Notes: generated by a model from the sequence alone, not told the origin. Numbered from the stretch's first letter, positions 1-8,298 are shown. The stretch: 32,801 nucleotides of DNA from Akkermansia muciniphila (GCA_945900455.1 CAMDJH010000039.1:1-32801), one strand, 5' to 3'. A program made the numbers and translations.

Positions 1-1
1 G

Positions 2-180
2 CCCACGGCGGGAGCCGTGGGGATGATGTTCGAACAAAACGGCAGCCCCGTCAGGGGCGACAGAGCTGGAGGAGTGCGCCTTGTGCCAGATTCTCTGTCG
101 CCCCTCCGGGGCTTGCGTGCGGCGCACCCGGGAACCCACGGCTAACGCCTTGGGCTACGTTCTGACGGCGCTCCGCGCCT
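2..180. repeat. Cluster of palindromic intergenic repeats
   Basis: Several hairpins are packed together. At 2-21 an 8-bp perfect stem CCCACGGC/GCCGTGGG has a GGGA loop. A similar but imperfect stem lies at 135-154 (CCCACGGC, TAAC, GCCTTGGG). Between them, 44-65 (agccccgtcaggggcgacag...) is a near-perfect inverted copy of 93-113. GGCGC-TCC-GCGCC at 167-179 forms another perfect hairpin. There is no coding signal. This arrangement resembles the dispersed GC-rich palindromic repeats common between genes in Verrucomicrobiota and Planctomycetota; that family assignment is from memory. The left border may lie outside the window. Confidence 0.6.
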
Positions 181-211
181 CCGAAGTACGCCTCAGCTGT
201 TAGAAGCGCGT

Positions 212-233
212 CCATTTTGCTTTCCCAAAATGG
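212..233. repeat. A/T-rich hairpin upstream of glycyl-tRNA synthetase
   Basis: CCATTTTG (212-219) and CAAAATGG (226-233) form a perfect 8-bp stem around the loop CTTTCC. It lies about 250 bp upstream of the chosen start of the synthetase gene. It could be a regulatory palindrome or one more unit of the intergenic repeat cluster; the sequence does not decide. Confidence 0.4.
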
Positions 234-285
234 CCAACCCCCAGTCGCGCTGCGACGAACCCGCTTGCGCGGAGCGGGGGGAGAG

Positions 286-310
286 GGTGGCCGCAGGCCG
301 GGTGGAGAGG
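286..310 (-). repeat. Dispersed REP-like repeat, copy 1
   Basis: Read on the minus strand this is cctctccacccggcctgcggccacc. It closely matches 8188-8213 (cctctcacccggcctgagcggccacc, plus strand), with small indels only. The core GGCC-GCA-GGCC is palindromic. Both copies lie outside genes, 7.9 kb apart and in opposite orientation, which suggests a dispersed repeat family. Confidence 0.5.
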
Positions 311-481
311 GGTGCTTCGGTTCATGGCATCACGGCGCGCACTGTTGAGTTCAGTGGATTCTTTCCTCCATCGGATGGAGGAGAGGAAGGGATCGAGAAG
401 CTGGATGCAGCCCTGGCGTTCACAAAATCTATGCCCGCGGTCGTTGACATGTACCTCGCCGCGCCGGAAGCTGCCTCCTTT

Positions 482-2281
482 ATGGCCGACCCAAAAGCGA
501 ACGAACTGATGGAAAAGCTGGTTTCCCTCTGTAAACGACGAGGGTTCATCTACCAGTCTTCGGAAATCTACGGCGGTATCAACGGCTTCTGGGATTACGG
601 TCCGCTGGGCGCGGAGCTGAAGCGCAATGTCAAGGATCTGTGGTGGCGGACGATGGTGCACCACCGGGATGATGTCGTCGGTTTGGAAGCCACGATCATC
701 ATGCACCCCGCCATCTGGAAGGCGTCGGGGCACGTGGACACCTTCGCCGACATGATGCGGGAGTGTCCCCTGACCAAGAAGCGCGTCCGTGCCGACCAGG
801 TGGATCCGCTGTCGGGGACAGTCTTGCGTTTTACGGGGGCCGAACTGCCCGGGGAAGGCGGGCGGATCGAGAAGCCGGTGACGGTTCTGATGATCAAGGG
901 GGACCACATTGAGACCGTCCGTAACCGGGCGCGACAGCTCTATGTGGCGGCAGGGAGCGACAAATCGGCAGACCCCGTGCAGGTCAAGCTGTTGGAGGAA
1001 ACTGCGGTCCTGGTTGAAAATTCAACGGATTTTCACCCGGAGAGCCGAGTTGAATTGACTGAGCCACGGCCCTTTAACCTGATGTTGCAGACGTATGTCG
1101 GGCCGATTCAGAGCGAGGAGAACATTGCGTATCTTCGTCCCGAGACCGCCCAAGCCATCTTCGCCCAATTCAAGAATGTCGTGGAAACATCACGGCAGAA
1201 GGTACCGTTTGGAGTGGCTCAGACCGGGAAAGCGTTTCGGAACGAAGTAACGCCCCGGAACTACATCTTTCGTTCGCGTGAATTTGAGCAGATGGAGCTC
1301 GAGTTTTTTATCCGACCGGACGAAGCCATCGAAGCGTTGGCGGGATCGGTGGCGCGAGCGTCCGACGGCGGGTGGCAAGGTGAACCGCAGCCCAATTGGG
1401 GGTGGGAAGTATGGCACAAATACTGGGTTGAACAGCGCATCCGATTTTACGAGGGGATTGGCCTGCCGCGCTCCGTGTTTGAAGAATACTGGCAGAAGCC
1501 GGAAGAGTTGGCGCATTACGCGCGAGCGTGTGTGGACATTCTTTATAAGTTTCCGTTTGGCACTCAGGAGTTGGAGGGGATTGCGGCGCGGGGCGATTTC
1601 GATCTTTCCCAGCACGAGAAACATTCTGGCAAGGCCATGGGCGTATTCGACGAGGAATTGCGCGGTGCCTGGACTCGGCTCGACGAAGCCATCAAGACGC
1701 GGATGCACGCGGGATACGTCGCGGCCAAGGTGGAGGCTTTCCGCAAACGGGGAACTCCGGAAGCCGAGGCCCGCCAACAAGCGGAGACGGACGCGAAGAC
1801 CTATTTCGATAAGTTGGCCAAAGGGCAGTTTGTACCCCACGTGATCGAACCGTCGGCGGGCGTCGACCGTCTGATTCTGGCATTGCTCTGCAATGCCTAC
1901 ACGGAGGTGACGGAAACGGACGAGAAGGGGAAGGTGGAAACGCGTGTGTTGCTACGGTTTCATCCGCGGATTGCCCCGGTTAAGGTCGGAGTGATGCCCT
2001 TGCTGAAGAACAAGCCGGACCTGGTGAAGAAAGCGCTGGAGGTGCGTGATTTGTTAAGGCCACACCTGACCGTTTTCTATGATGATTCGGGATCGATCGG
2101 TCGGCGCTACGCCCGACAGGACGAGGCCGGCACGCCGTTCTGTCTAACGATTGATTTCGATACCCTGGGAGAGAAGCCGGAGTTGCTGAACACGGTGACC
2201 CTCCGCCATCGCGATGACGGGCGGCAGGAGCGTGTTCCGATTGCCGGTCTTGCAGAACGACTGCTGCCATGGGTGCGATAG
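482..2281 (+). CDS. glyQS: Glycyl-tRNA synthetase, single-chain alpha2 type
   Basis: Charges tRNA-Gly with glycine in the cytoplasm. The 599-residue product has class II motif 1 (GFWDYGPLG, about 35-43), motif 2 inside VAQTGKAFRNEVTPRNYIF, the neighbouring REFEQMELEFF, motif 3 (EPSAGVDRLIL) and a C-terminal anticodon-binding domain (KVGVMPLLKNKP...DDSGSIGRRYARQDE). This is the homodimeric type found in eukaryotes, archaea and some bacteria, not the glyQ+glyS alpha2beta2 type. At 599 residues it is longer than the usual bacterial homodimeric enzyme of about 460, partly through a charged helical insertion around residues 400-450. I chose the ATG at 482 because homology begins within about ten residues and GGAAG precedes it by about 10 nt. 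In-frame starts at 431 and 230 only add repeat-derived sequence. A DUF2127 gene follows after 55 bp. Confidence 0.93.
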   Translation: MADPKANELMEKLVSLCKRRGFIYQSSEIYGGINGFWDYGPLGAELKRNVKDLWWRTMVHHRDDVVGLEATIIMHPAIWKASGHVDTFADMMRECPLTKKRVRADQVDPLSGTVLRFTGAELPGEGGRIEKPVTVLMIKGDHIETVRNRARQLYVAAGSDKSADPVQVKLLEETAVLVENSTDFHPESRVELTEPRPFNLMLQTYVGPIQSEENIAYLRPETAQAIFAQFKNVVETSRQKVPFGVAQTGKAFRNEVTPRNYIFRSREFEQMELEFFIRPDEAIEALAGSVARASDGGWQGEPQPNWGWEVWHKYWVEQRIRFYEGIGLPRSVFEEYWQKPEELAHYARACVDILYKFPFGTQELEGIAARGDFDLSQHEKHSGKAMGVFDEELRGAWTRLDEAIKTRMHAGYVAAKVEAFRKRGTPEAEARQQAETDAKTYFDKLAKGQFVPHVIEPSAGVDRLILALLCNAYTEVTETDEKGKVETRVLLRFHPRIAPVKVGVMPLLKNKPDLVKKALEVRDLLRPHLTVFYDDSGSIGRRYARQDEAGTPFCLTIDFDTLGEKPELLNTVTLRHRDDGRQERVPIAGLAERLLPWVR

Positions 2282-2336
2282 AAACTTGGATTAAGTTTAT
2301 TTCAGAATGCCGGTCTGCTAATTACGACCACCCTTC

Positions 2337-2852
2337 ATGCCTGCCCAGTCTCATGCCCCGACGCTGTGGGGAATTATCTTCTTCAAACTCTTCAAGGGAC
2401 TCTTCTTCCTTTCCATTGCCCTCGGAATCTATAGCCTAATTGACACAAACATTCCCAAGGACTTTCGCGCGCTTCTGGAATTTCTGAATCTCGATCCAGA
2501 GAAGAAATTCTGGGTCGAGACCGCTCGAAATCTCCAGGCTGTCACGCCCAAGAATCTCCTCTGGATCGCCTCGGGCACTTTTCTATACTCCCTCTTTTCG
2601 CTGTTGCAGTTCGTCGGACTCATGTTTCGTCAGCCGTGGGCGAGTTGGCTGGCGATTTCCGAGAGCGCGTTCTTTATCCCCATCGAGATCTTTGAACTGG
2701 GACACCAAGTCTCCATTCGATACTCCCTCGGCTTGATGGTGATCCTTTGCTTGAACGTGATCATTGTCTCCTATCTGTTTCGCAACCGGCACCGGCTGTT
2801 CGATCATTCCAGCGAGAAGCCGGCCGCGAAAAGGCCCGCGGGCAAATCCTGA
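2337..2852 (+). CDS. DUF2127 family integral membrane protein
   Basis: The 171-residue product has four likely membrane segments (about 11-32, 72-95, 98-116, 130-150) and a basic cytoplasmic-looking tail. The layout of an opening FFKLFKGLFFL helix, a soluble stretch with LNLDPEKKFW, the GTFLYSLFSLLQFVGL segment and an IPIEIFELGH motif matches DUF2127 (PF09900), a family of unknown function. It lies 55 bp after the glycyl-tRNA synthetase gene on the same strand and may be co-transcribed with it. No Shine-Dalgarno sequence precedes the ATG (ccacccttcATG). A small hairpin CCTGAG-AGC-CTCAGG overlaps the stop codon but has no T-run, so I do not call a terminator. Confidence 0.8.
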   Translation: MPAQSHAPTLWGIIFFKLFKGLFFLSIALGIYSLIDTNIPKDFRALLEFLNLDPEKKFWVETARNLQAVTPKNLLWIASGTFLYSLFSLLQFVGLMFRQPWASWLAISESAFFIPIEIFELGHQVSIRYSLGLMVILCLNVIIVSYLFRNRHRLFDHSSEKPAAKRPAGKS

Positions 2853-3011
2853 GAGCCTCAGGACTCCTGATATCGCAGCGAGACTTTTGATTGAACTGGA
2901 AAAAGAGTGACACCGGCAAGCACATCGTCCCGGCCCATGAACGCCCCTCCTCGCCCTGCCCTCTCCCCAGGCTCGGAGCGGGGGGACTTCTCGGGCGTCT
3001 GGGAGAACAGA

Positions 3012-3752
3012 CTATTCTCCGGCGAGATGTTCCTTCTGCAAAATGAATTCGCTGGCGATGATCGGATCCACGCTCCAGCGACGGGCGAGCAGGGCAACTC
3101 GCTCGCAGTTGGCGTGCTCGGGTGGCTGTTCACCGTAAGGGGTGGTTTCTGCCTCCTCGCCGTAGGTTCGAATTCGTAGTCCGAGCAACCGCTCATCCAA
3201 GGTCACTGGGCCTTCATTCCACTCGGTCGTGCCAGCCCAGGCATACGCCCGCACGACTCGACCCCCTTGCAGACGAATCCACGAATGGTAATTCAAAACG
3301 CAGTCGGCGCTGAAGAGTTGAACTTCGCCGATCTCCCGGCTGAGGCGGGTCAGAAAATGAAAACAAAAATCGACGTCTTCAGCGGGATCCGGCAGGGCGC
3401 CCCCGATCACCAGGGACCAACCATCGACGGGCGGCGAGAGGAATAGTGCTTGTTCACGGAAGCGTGAGAGCGCTTCGGACCATAGGCGAACGTCGGTCGG
3501 ATCGAGTCGGAGCAACTCGCGAAGCAACGCGGTGTTGGTACTTCGGATGGCCAGCCACCGAGGAGGCGGACGGCCGCCAAGCGCTCCCCGATCCAGGGTG
3601 AGCACCGCAAGCTGGTCGATGCCGCGACTCAGTCGCCGCAATTGCCGGACATGCCGTCGGTACAAGGCGACAAACGCAGCCCCCAGCCCGACCACCAAGC
3701 CGAAGGCACTCAGAAACGCTAAAAGAAACAATTCCACAATCCTCGGTTCCAT
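3012..3752 (-). CDS. Conserved hypothetical protein with N-terminal membrane anchor
   Basis: I cannot name this 246-residue protein. Residues about 7-30 form one membrane segment, followed by an Arg-rich stretch (RRHVRQLRRLSRG), which suggests a cytoplasmic remainder. The soluble part has motifs that look conserved: GWSLVIGGALPDPAEDVDF, FLTRLSREIGEVQLFSAD, YHSWIRLQGGRVVRAYAWAG and a late ARRWSVDP. From memory, similar domains occur in cyanobacterial and planctomycetal proteins without assigned function; that link is unverified. The gene is convergent with the DUF2127 gene and divergent from the ABC binding-protein gene. Codon use looks like that of its neighbours. It is probably a real gene because the frame is open, GC-balanced and protein-like throughout. 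Confidence 0.72.
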   Translation of the reverse strand: MEPRIVELFLLAFLSAFGLVVGLGAAFVALYRRHVRQLRRLSRGIDQLAVLTLDRGALGGRPPPRWLAIRSTNTALLRELLRLDPTDVRLWSEALSRFREQALFLSPPVDGWSLVIGGALPDPAEDVDFCFHFLTRLSREIGEVQLFSADCVLNYHSWIRLQGGRVVRAYAWAGTTEWNEGPVTLDERLLGLRIRTYGEEAETTPYGEQPPEHANCERVALLARRWSVDPIIASEFILQKEHLAGE

Positions 3753-4094
3753 ATCTGTGTCTGCGGAATCCCCCCGAAACGACCCGGACTCCGCAGCCAG
3801 CAGCCAGTTATTTCGCCGGATCCCACCGGTGGCTTACCGACGCAGGCTTCGCTCCTGGCGGCGCGGACGGACTCAGAACACAACAGGCGGAGTTAGCCTG
3901 GGAGGGCGTCCGCTGGCAAATCGGAAGTTTCGTTTGAGCACCTTTCTCAAAGGGACCGTTCTCGGAGTCGAGAATTGCGGCTGGGACGAATTTGCGGCGC
4001 AACCCCTCTCCGCGGGTGTTGGGAGGAAACGGAAAACGGCCTTCGTTCTCAGTTGAATCTGTCAATTTGAACCCTACCCTCGCAACACGTCCCC
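3753..4094. other. Intergenic region between divergent genes
   Basis: This 342-bp gap separates the hypothetical gene (minus) from the ABC binding-protein gene (plus) and should hold promoters for both. The best plus-strand candidate is TTGAAT (4053-4058), 16 nt, then TACCCT (4075-4080), only 15 nt before the ATG at 4095; it is weak. A stretch at about 4009-4036 (acccctctccgcgggtgttgggagg) resembles the intergenic repeat families elsewhere. I see no RNA gene and no convincing coding frame. Confidence 0.4.
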
Positions 4095-5162
4095 ATGAAC
4101 ATCTCGAAACGAACATTCTTGGCCGCTCTCCCCCCGCTCGCAATCGGCTTGGCGGGTTGCGGAAAATCCAGCGATAGCCCCGCCGCTCCGGCACCCAGTC
4201 CGGGTGCATCCAACGCCGCAGGGAAAAAAAAGCGGTTCGCCTTTGTGACCAATGGCGTCGATCCGTTCTGGAACACGGCTTCGGCGGGTGTTCGGGCCGC
4301 GGAAAAGGAATTTGGAATCGAATGTCAGGTACTCATGCCGCCCAAAGGTCTCGTGGACCAGCAGCGCATGATCGAGAGCGTTCTGGCCCGAGGAGTCGAC
4401 GGCATCGCCATCAGCCCCTGTGATGCCGCAAATCAGGTAGGTTTCCTCAATGACGTGGCTGGACGAGTTCCGGTGATAACCCATGATTCCGACGCCCCGC
4501 TTTCGAAACGCCTCTGTTTTGTTGGGATGGACAATTACAAAGCCGGCCGCGCCGCGGGCAAGCTGGTCAAAGAGATCCTGCCGGGCGGTGGCAAGGTCAT
4601 GTTATTCGTCGGGCGTATGGAACAGCTCAACTCGCAGCAGCGCCGCCAGGGAATCATTGACGAGGTCTTGGATCGGCCGACGCAGGCATTGGAGAAACTC
4701 AACCAGGACCCGCTTGGCAAGGAGTTGTCGGGAGGAAAGTTTGTGGTCTTGGACACTCGGACCGACGGGTTTGACTACCCGAAGGCCAAGGCCAATGCGG
4801 AAGACTCCATGAGCCGTTATCAAGACCTTGCATGCATGATCGGCCTTTGGGCCTACAACGCTCCGATGTGTCTGGAGGCAGCCAAGGCGGCCGGTAAGGT
4901 GGGCAAAGTAAAGATTGTCAGCTTTGACGAACAGGAGGCAACGCTGCAGGGGATCATCGACGGCCACATTCACGGCACGGTCAGTCAACAGCCGTACTAC
5001 TACGGATACGATTCCGTCAGGATCTTGAAAGAAATCGCCGGTGGGAATCGCGGGGTCATTCCTGGAAATGGATTTTTTGAAATTCCCATTGTGGAAGTTC
5101 GCAAGGCGAATGTTGCCGAATTCTGGCAGCAATTGAAAAAGCTTCAGGCCGCCGGTGCATGA
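4095..5162 (+). CDS. Sugar-type ABC transporter substrate-binding lipoprotein
   Basis: The 355-residue product is a periplasmic-binding-protein-4 type protein (RbsB/XylF-like) that would capture a small solute, probably a sugar, outside the inner membrane. A lipoprotein signal ends in the lipobox LAGC with Cys22, followed by a Ser/Pro/Ala-rich linker (24-43). The mature domain begins with KKKRFAFVTNGVDPFWNTA, and VDGIAISPCDAANQ, PVITHDSDAP and MDNYKAGRAAG match the hinge and ligand-pocket regions of the family. The ligand cannot be told from sequence. The stop codon overlaps the start of the permease gene by 4 bp (ATGA), so the two are translationally coupled. No Shine-Dalgarno sequence precedes the ATG (cacgtccccATG). 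Confidence 0.9.
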   Translation: MNISKRTFLAALPPLAIGLAGCGKSSDSPAAPAPSPGASNAAGKKKRFAFVTNGVDPFWNTASAGVRAAEKEFGIECQVLMPPKGLVDQQRMIESVLARGVDGIAISPCDAANQVGFLNDVAGRVPVITHDSDAPLSKRLCFVGMDNYKAGRAAGKLVKEILPGGGKVMLFVGRMEQLNSQQRRQGIIDEVLDRPTQALEKLNQDPLGKELSGGKFVVLDTRTDGFDYPKAKANAEDSMSRYQDLACMIGLWAYNAPMCLEAAKAAGKVGKVKIVSFDEQEATLQGIIDGHIHGTVSQQPYYYGYDSVRILKEIAGGNRGVIPGNGFFEIPIVEVRKANVAEFWQQLKKLQAAGA

Positions 5163-6118
5163 AAAAACTGCTCGGCATCACGGCTCTTCTCATTTTCATC
5201 ATCGTCGTTACGGCAATCCGCAATCCGGATTTTCTGAATGGCTATAATTTGCAGAACTTGGTTCGTTGGACCGCCCTCTTCGGTTTTATCAGCATCGGCG
5301 CTGCTTTTGTCATCGTCACGGGTGGGATCGATCTGAGCATCGGCTCGGTCGTGGGCCTTACCGGGGCGCTTCTTGCGATCCTGCTCACCAAGAATCAGTG
5401 GCCTGTGCCCGTCGCGATTGCAACCGTCTTGGCGGTTTCGCTCGGGATCGGTTTGGCGCACGGGTTGTTGATCACCAAAGTGGGCTTGCAGCCGTTCGTC
5501 GTCACCTTGTGTGGCTTGCTGCTCTACCGGGGTGCCGCCCGGTTTATTACGGGCGACCAGAGTCAGGGATTCGGCCAGCAGTTTGAGGGACTCCGGAGAA
5601 TTGCTGTTTCCGCCGTTCCGGTTACACCGACTTTTGGGATCCCGGTGCCTAGCATCTTGCTGGCGGTCGTCGCGACCATTGCCGGGCTCCTCTTGCACAA
5701 AACGGTCTGGGGAAGGCATTTGGTCGCTTTGGGCGGGAACGAGGTAGCCGCGCGATACAGTGGCGTTCGTACCGATCGGATCAAGATTCAGGCCTACGCG
5801 ATCTGCGGAGCGATGTCGGGGGTCGCCGGAATCCTCTTTTCACTGGATCTTAACTCGATTCAACCGAGCGGCCTCGGTGAATTTTTTGAACTGTATGCCA
5901 TTGCCGCGGCTGTGTTGGGCGGCTGTACTCTTCGTGGCGGTGAAGGGACGATTGTGGGTGTGTTGATTGGCACGGCGTTGATGAGGGTCCTTTACAATGC
6001 GATTAATATTCTCGGAATCCCGACCCACCTTGAATTCGCGATCATCGGGGCCGTGATTCTCGCCGGAGTGGTCACCGACGAGCTCGTTCGGAAGATGGCG
6101 AATCGAAAACTTGGATAA
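5159..6118 (+). CDS. ABC transporter permease, RbsC-like
   Basis: This 319-residue inner-membrane protein would form the channel for the solute bound by the upstream lipoprotein. It is mostly hydrophobic with 8-10 predicted helices. It carries RbsC-family signatures: FVIVTGGIDLSIGSVVGLTG near residue 55, GLQPFVVTLCGLLLYRG, GGNEVAARYSGVRTDRIK (the loop that contacts the ATPase) and AAAVLGGCTLRGGEGTIVG. Length is normal for the family. The ATG overlaps the upstream stop by 4 bp. No RbsA-type ATPase gene lies on either side, so the ATPase must be encoded elsewhere or shared with another transporter. Confidence 0.92.
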   Translation: MKKLLGITALLIFIIVVTAIRNPDFLNGYNLQNLVRWTALFGFISIGAAFVIVTGGIDLSIGSVVGLTGALLAILLTKNQWPVPVAIATVLAVSLGIGLAHGLLITKVGLQPFVVTLCGLLLYRGAARFITGDQSQGFGQQFEGLRRIAVSAVPVTPTFGIPVPSILLAVVATIAGLLLHKTVWGRHLVALGGNEVAARYSGVRTDRIKIQAYAICGAMSGVAGILFSLDLNSIQPSGLGEFFELYAIAAAVLGGCTLRGGEGTIVGVLIGTALMRVLYNAINILGIPTHLEFAIIGAVILAGVVTDELVRKMANRKLG

Positions 6119-6232
6119 CCTGCGTGATCCGTCCGTCAATGCGGGTGGCCTGAGGACACTGAATAATCCCGCTTTGGGTTCGTCTACCCCTCTGCTACAA
6201 ATCCTCACTCACTCAATTCACTCAATTCACTT

Positions 6233-6769
6233 ATGATCAAAAGATTTTTGACTCTGTCAGCACTCATCACGGCGTTGGCCGCACACACGCAAGCCGCAGA
6301 CACCAGCGTCAAGCTGACCGACGTTCATTTATGCTGCAACAGTTGTGTCAAGGGCGTGGAAAAGGCGATCGGAACTGTCTCGGGCGCAACGGCACAATCG
6401 GACAAGGACGCTGGCACAGTCACCATTACCGCACCCGACCAGGCGGGGGCTCAAAAGGCCGTCAATGCCCTGGTTGCGGCCGGCTATTTTGGCAAATCCA
6501 GCGATGCCACCATCAAGGTGCAAGCCCACACGGGAGTCAAGAAAGCCAAGATGGATGGCAGGGTCCAATCCCTAAAAATCGCCGGAGTGCACCTGTGCTG
6601 CGGCAAATGTGTTACCAGCGTTAACGATGCCCTGAAAACGGTCGCTGGCGTGAAGGCGAATACCGCAACCAAAGGGGCCGAGACGTTTGAAGTGTCCGGT
6701 GATTTCATCGGCAGCGAGGTATTCAAGGCGTTGAACAAGGCCGGCCTTACCGGGAAAGTCGCCCTCTGA
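6233..6769 (+). CDS. Exported protein with two tandem HMA-like CCxxC domains
   Basis: The 178-residue product has a Sec signal peptide (cleavage probably after THTQA at residue 21) and two ferredoxin-like repeats of about 75 residues. Each opens with nearly the same motif: VHLCCNSCVKGVEKAI (Cys34, 35, 38) and VHLCCGKCVTSVNDAL (Cys122, 123, 126). The pattern of CxxC, then V..VE.A, then a later GTVTITA strand, is that of heavy-metal-associated (HMA) domains that bind Cu(I) or similar soft metals. The extra Cys and the His two residues before the motif are unusual for cytoplasmic HMA domains. A periplasmic metal-binding or metal-sensing role is inference. Two 9-bp repeats (actcaattc, 6211-6228) occupy the usual Shine-Dalgarno position, so no SD is present. 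Confidence 0.8.
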   Translation: MIKRFLTLSALITALAAHTQAADTSVKLTDVHLCCNSCVKGVEKAIGTVSGATAQSDKDAGTVTITAPDQAGAQKAVNALVAAGYFGKSSDATIKVQAHTGVKKAKMDGRVQSLKIAGVHLCCGKCVTSVNDALKTVAGVKANTATKGAETFEVSGDFIGSEVFKALNKAGLTGKVAL

Positions 6770-6818
6770 CGCCATTGTAATCGCGCGAGGGGATTAACCC
6801 TCCGCAGATTTTGAATCG

Positions 6819-6851
6819 CCCGCGCCGATCTGGTTTGGAGATCGGCGCGGG
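6819..6851. terminator. Hairpin terminator between convergent genes
   Basis: A perfect 13-bp stem (6819-6831 with 6839-6851) carries a 7-nt loop, GGTTTGG. It sits 50 bp after the HMA-like gene and 85 bp after the convergent NHL gene ends, so it could stop transcription from both sides. The T-run on the plus strand is short (AATGTTTCTGG). Confidence 0.7.
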
Positions 6852-6935
6852 AATGTTTCTGGCTTCGACCTGAAGGGTTCATCCCTGTGATGAGACGCCT
6901 TCTCCGCCCTTACCAGAGCTCACCGCGGCGTCCGT

Positions 6936-8027
6936 TCAGCTCAGCTTGCGGAGTTTAGTGATCCGCCCCGTGTTGACCCATTCAGCGACAAAGATATTGC
7001 CAGCCGGGTCAAAGCAGGCGTCGTGCGGATGGAGGAACTTGCCCGAAACCCAACCTTCTCCGGTTTCGCTGCTGCGCAGTTTCATCTTGTCCTTGAGCAC
7101 CTGGGCGCGCCAGTCGGGGTCTTCCCCAAGGTGGACGATCACGCGGTCATTTTCATCGAGCAACGTGATCCGAGCGCTCAGGTCGGGAACCAGGAGGACA
7201 TCTTTAAGGGAATCGATATTCGCCGGAAGGATGAAACCATCAAGAGTCTTCAGGTGCTTGCCCTCGAGGGTGAACCATTGCAGGCGGCCGTTTGCCCGGT
7301 CCGTAACGACGATCGAGGGCTTCTTCCCGGGACGGCTGTCGATCCAGATGCCGTGAGGGGTGTTGAACTGGCCGGCCTCTTTACCGGGCGTGCCGAACAT
7401 CGAAATCCAATTCCCACTCTTGTCGTAACGATGGATGCGGAAGGATCCGTAGCCGTCGGCGACGAAAAATCCACCATCGGGCAGAAAGGCAAAATTTGTG
7501 GGCATGAAGGCGTCACGTCCCCAGCGTTTGATCGGTTTCGTATCCTCATCTTTGGGATAAAGCCCCGACGCCATGGGAGCGCGCTTTTCCCAGACGAGTT
7601 CACCCGTCAGTGTGAGTTTAGCGAAGTTTTTAAGCTGTTGATAACCGGTGACGTATAGGAACTGATCCTTTCCCTCGGTGCGGACCTCAAGGCCGTGTCC
7701 ACCCCCCTGGAATTGGTTGCCGAAGGCGCGGACGAACCGGCCTTTGGAATCGAACACGAAAATCGACGGATGATCCTTGAGATTTTCGCGCCCCTCATGA
7801 ATCACGTAAAGTAATCCGTGCCGATCCACCGCGACATTGTGGGTGGTCTGCCACGAGTACTTGGCGGGAAGCTGGGCCCAGTTGTGATGTACTTCATACC
7901 GATGGGACCCAGACCCAATGATCAGCTGCGTACCGGACTTCTGCGCAGTGAGCACCTGCGGTGCGGCGACTGTGATGGCGGCGGCCGACAGGAACCGGCG
8001 GCGAGAGAGGGATGGCGATATCTTCAT
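6936..8027 (-). CDS. Tat-exported NHL-repeat beta-propeller protein
   Basis: The 363-residue product starts with a twin-arginine signal (SRRRFL, residues 8-13, then a hydrophobic stretch to TAQ), so it is probably exported folded. The rest reads as a six-bladed NHL propeller, with blades such as HNVAVDRHGLLYVIHEG, FAFLPDGGFFVADGYGSFRI, FNTPHGIWIDSRPGKKPSIVV and LHPHDACFDPAGNIFVAEW. The fold resembles the lyase domain of peptidylglycine-amidating enzymes. No catalytic activity can be assigned; such proteins are often annotated only as 6-bladed propellers. The start lacks an SD: the leader has CTACACC-type tandem repeats just before the ATG (8028-8044). Confidence 0.85.
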   Translation of the reverse strand: MKISPSLSRRRFLSAAAITVAAPQVLTAQKSGTQLIIGSGSHRYEVHHNWAQLPAKYSWQTTHNVAVDRHGLLYVIHEGRENLKDHPSIFVFDSKGRFVRAFGNQFQGGGHGLEVRTEGKDQFLYVTGYQQLKNFAKLTLTGELVWEKRAPMASGLYPKDEDTKPIKRWGRDAFMPTNFAFLPDGGFFVADGYGSFRIHRYDKSGNWISMFGTPGKEAGQFNTPHGIWIDSRPGKKPSIVVTDRANGRLQWFTLEGKHLKTLDGFILPANIDSLKDVLLVPDLSARITLLDENDRVIVHLGEDPDWRAQVLKDKMKLRSSETGEGWVSGKFLHPHDACFDPAGNIFVAEWVNTGRITKLRKLS

Positions 8028-8187
8028 GGGTGTAGGGTGTAGGGAATGGAGACAGATTGATGTGGAGGACGTCCGGTGAGTCTATGCCGATGGCGAATCA
8101 GTGCAACCCTGACGTGCTTTCGGACCGCACCCACCCGGGCAGGGTGGAGCCAGGCTCAGGACTCCTGGCCCCGTGGAATTAAAGTGA

Positions 8188-8213
8188 CCTCTCACCCGGC
8201 CTGAGCGGCCACC
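8188..8213 (+). repeat. Dispersed REP-like repeat, copy 2
   Basis: cctctcacccggcctgagcggccacc matches the element at 286-310 in opposite orientation. It lies between the NHL gene and the alkene reductase gene. The rest of 8028-8298 shows no other clear signal. Confidence 0.5.
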
Positions 8214-8298
8214 CGCCGCGCATTGGATGCGGGATGAAATCACGAACGCATTGCCCGAAACCAATCGAAAGCGGACGCCACCAGAGCAAGGCCGTCCC

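Noticed and set aside
230-481. Longer N-terminus for glycyl-tRNA synthetase
   Set aside because: The added residues are translated from REP-like repeat sequence and do not match the family's N-terminus.
3160-3185. tRNA T-loop-like sequence ggttcgaattc
   Set aside because: It lies inside the coding frame of the 3012-3752 gene, and no acceptor stem or anticodon arm can be folded around it.
2857-8168. 13-bp match ctcaggactcctg at 2857 and about 8156
   Set aside because: Matches of this length are expected by chance in a window of this size, and the flanks do not align.
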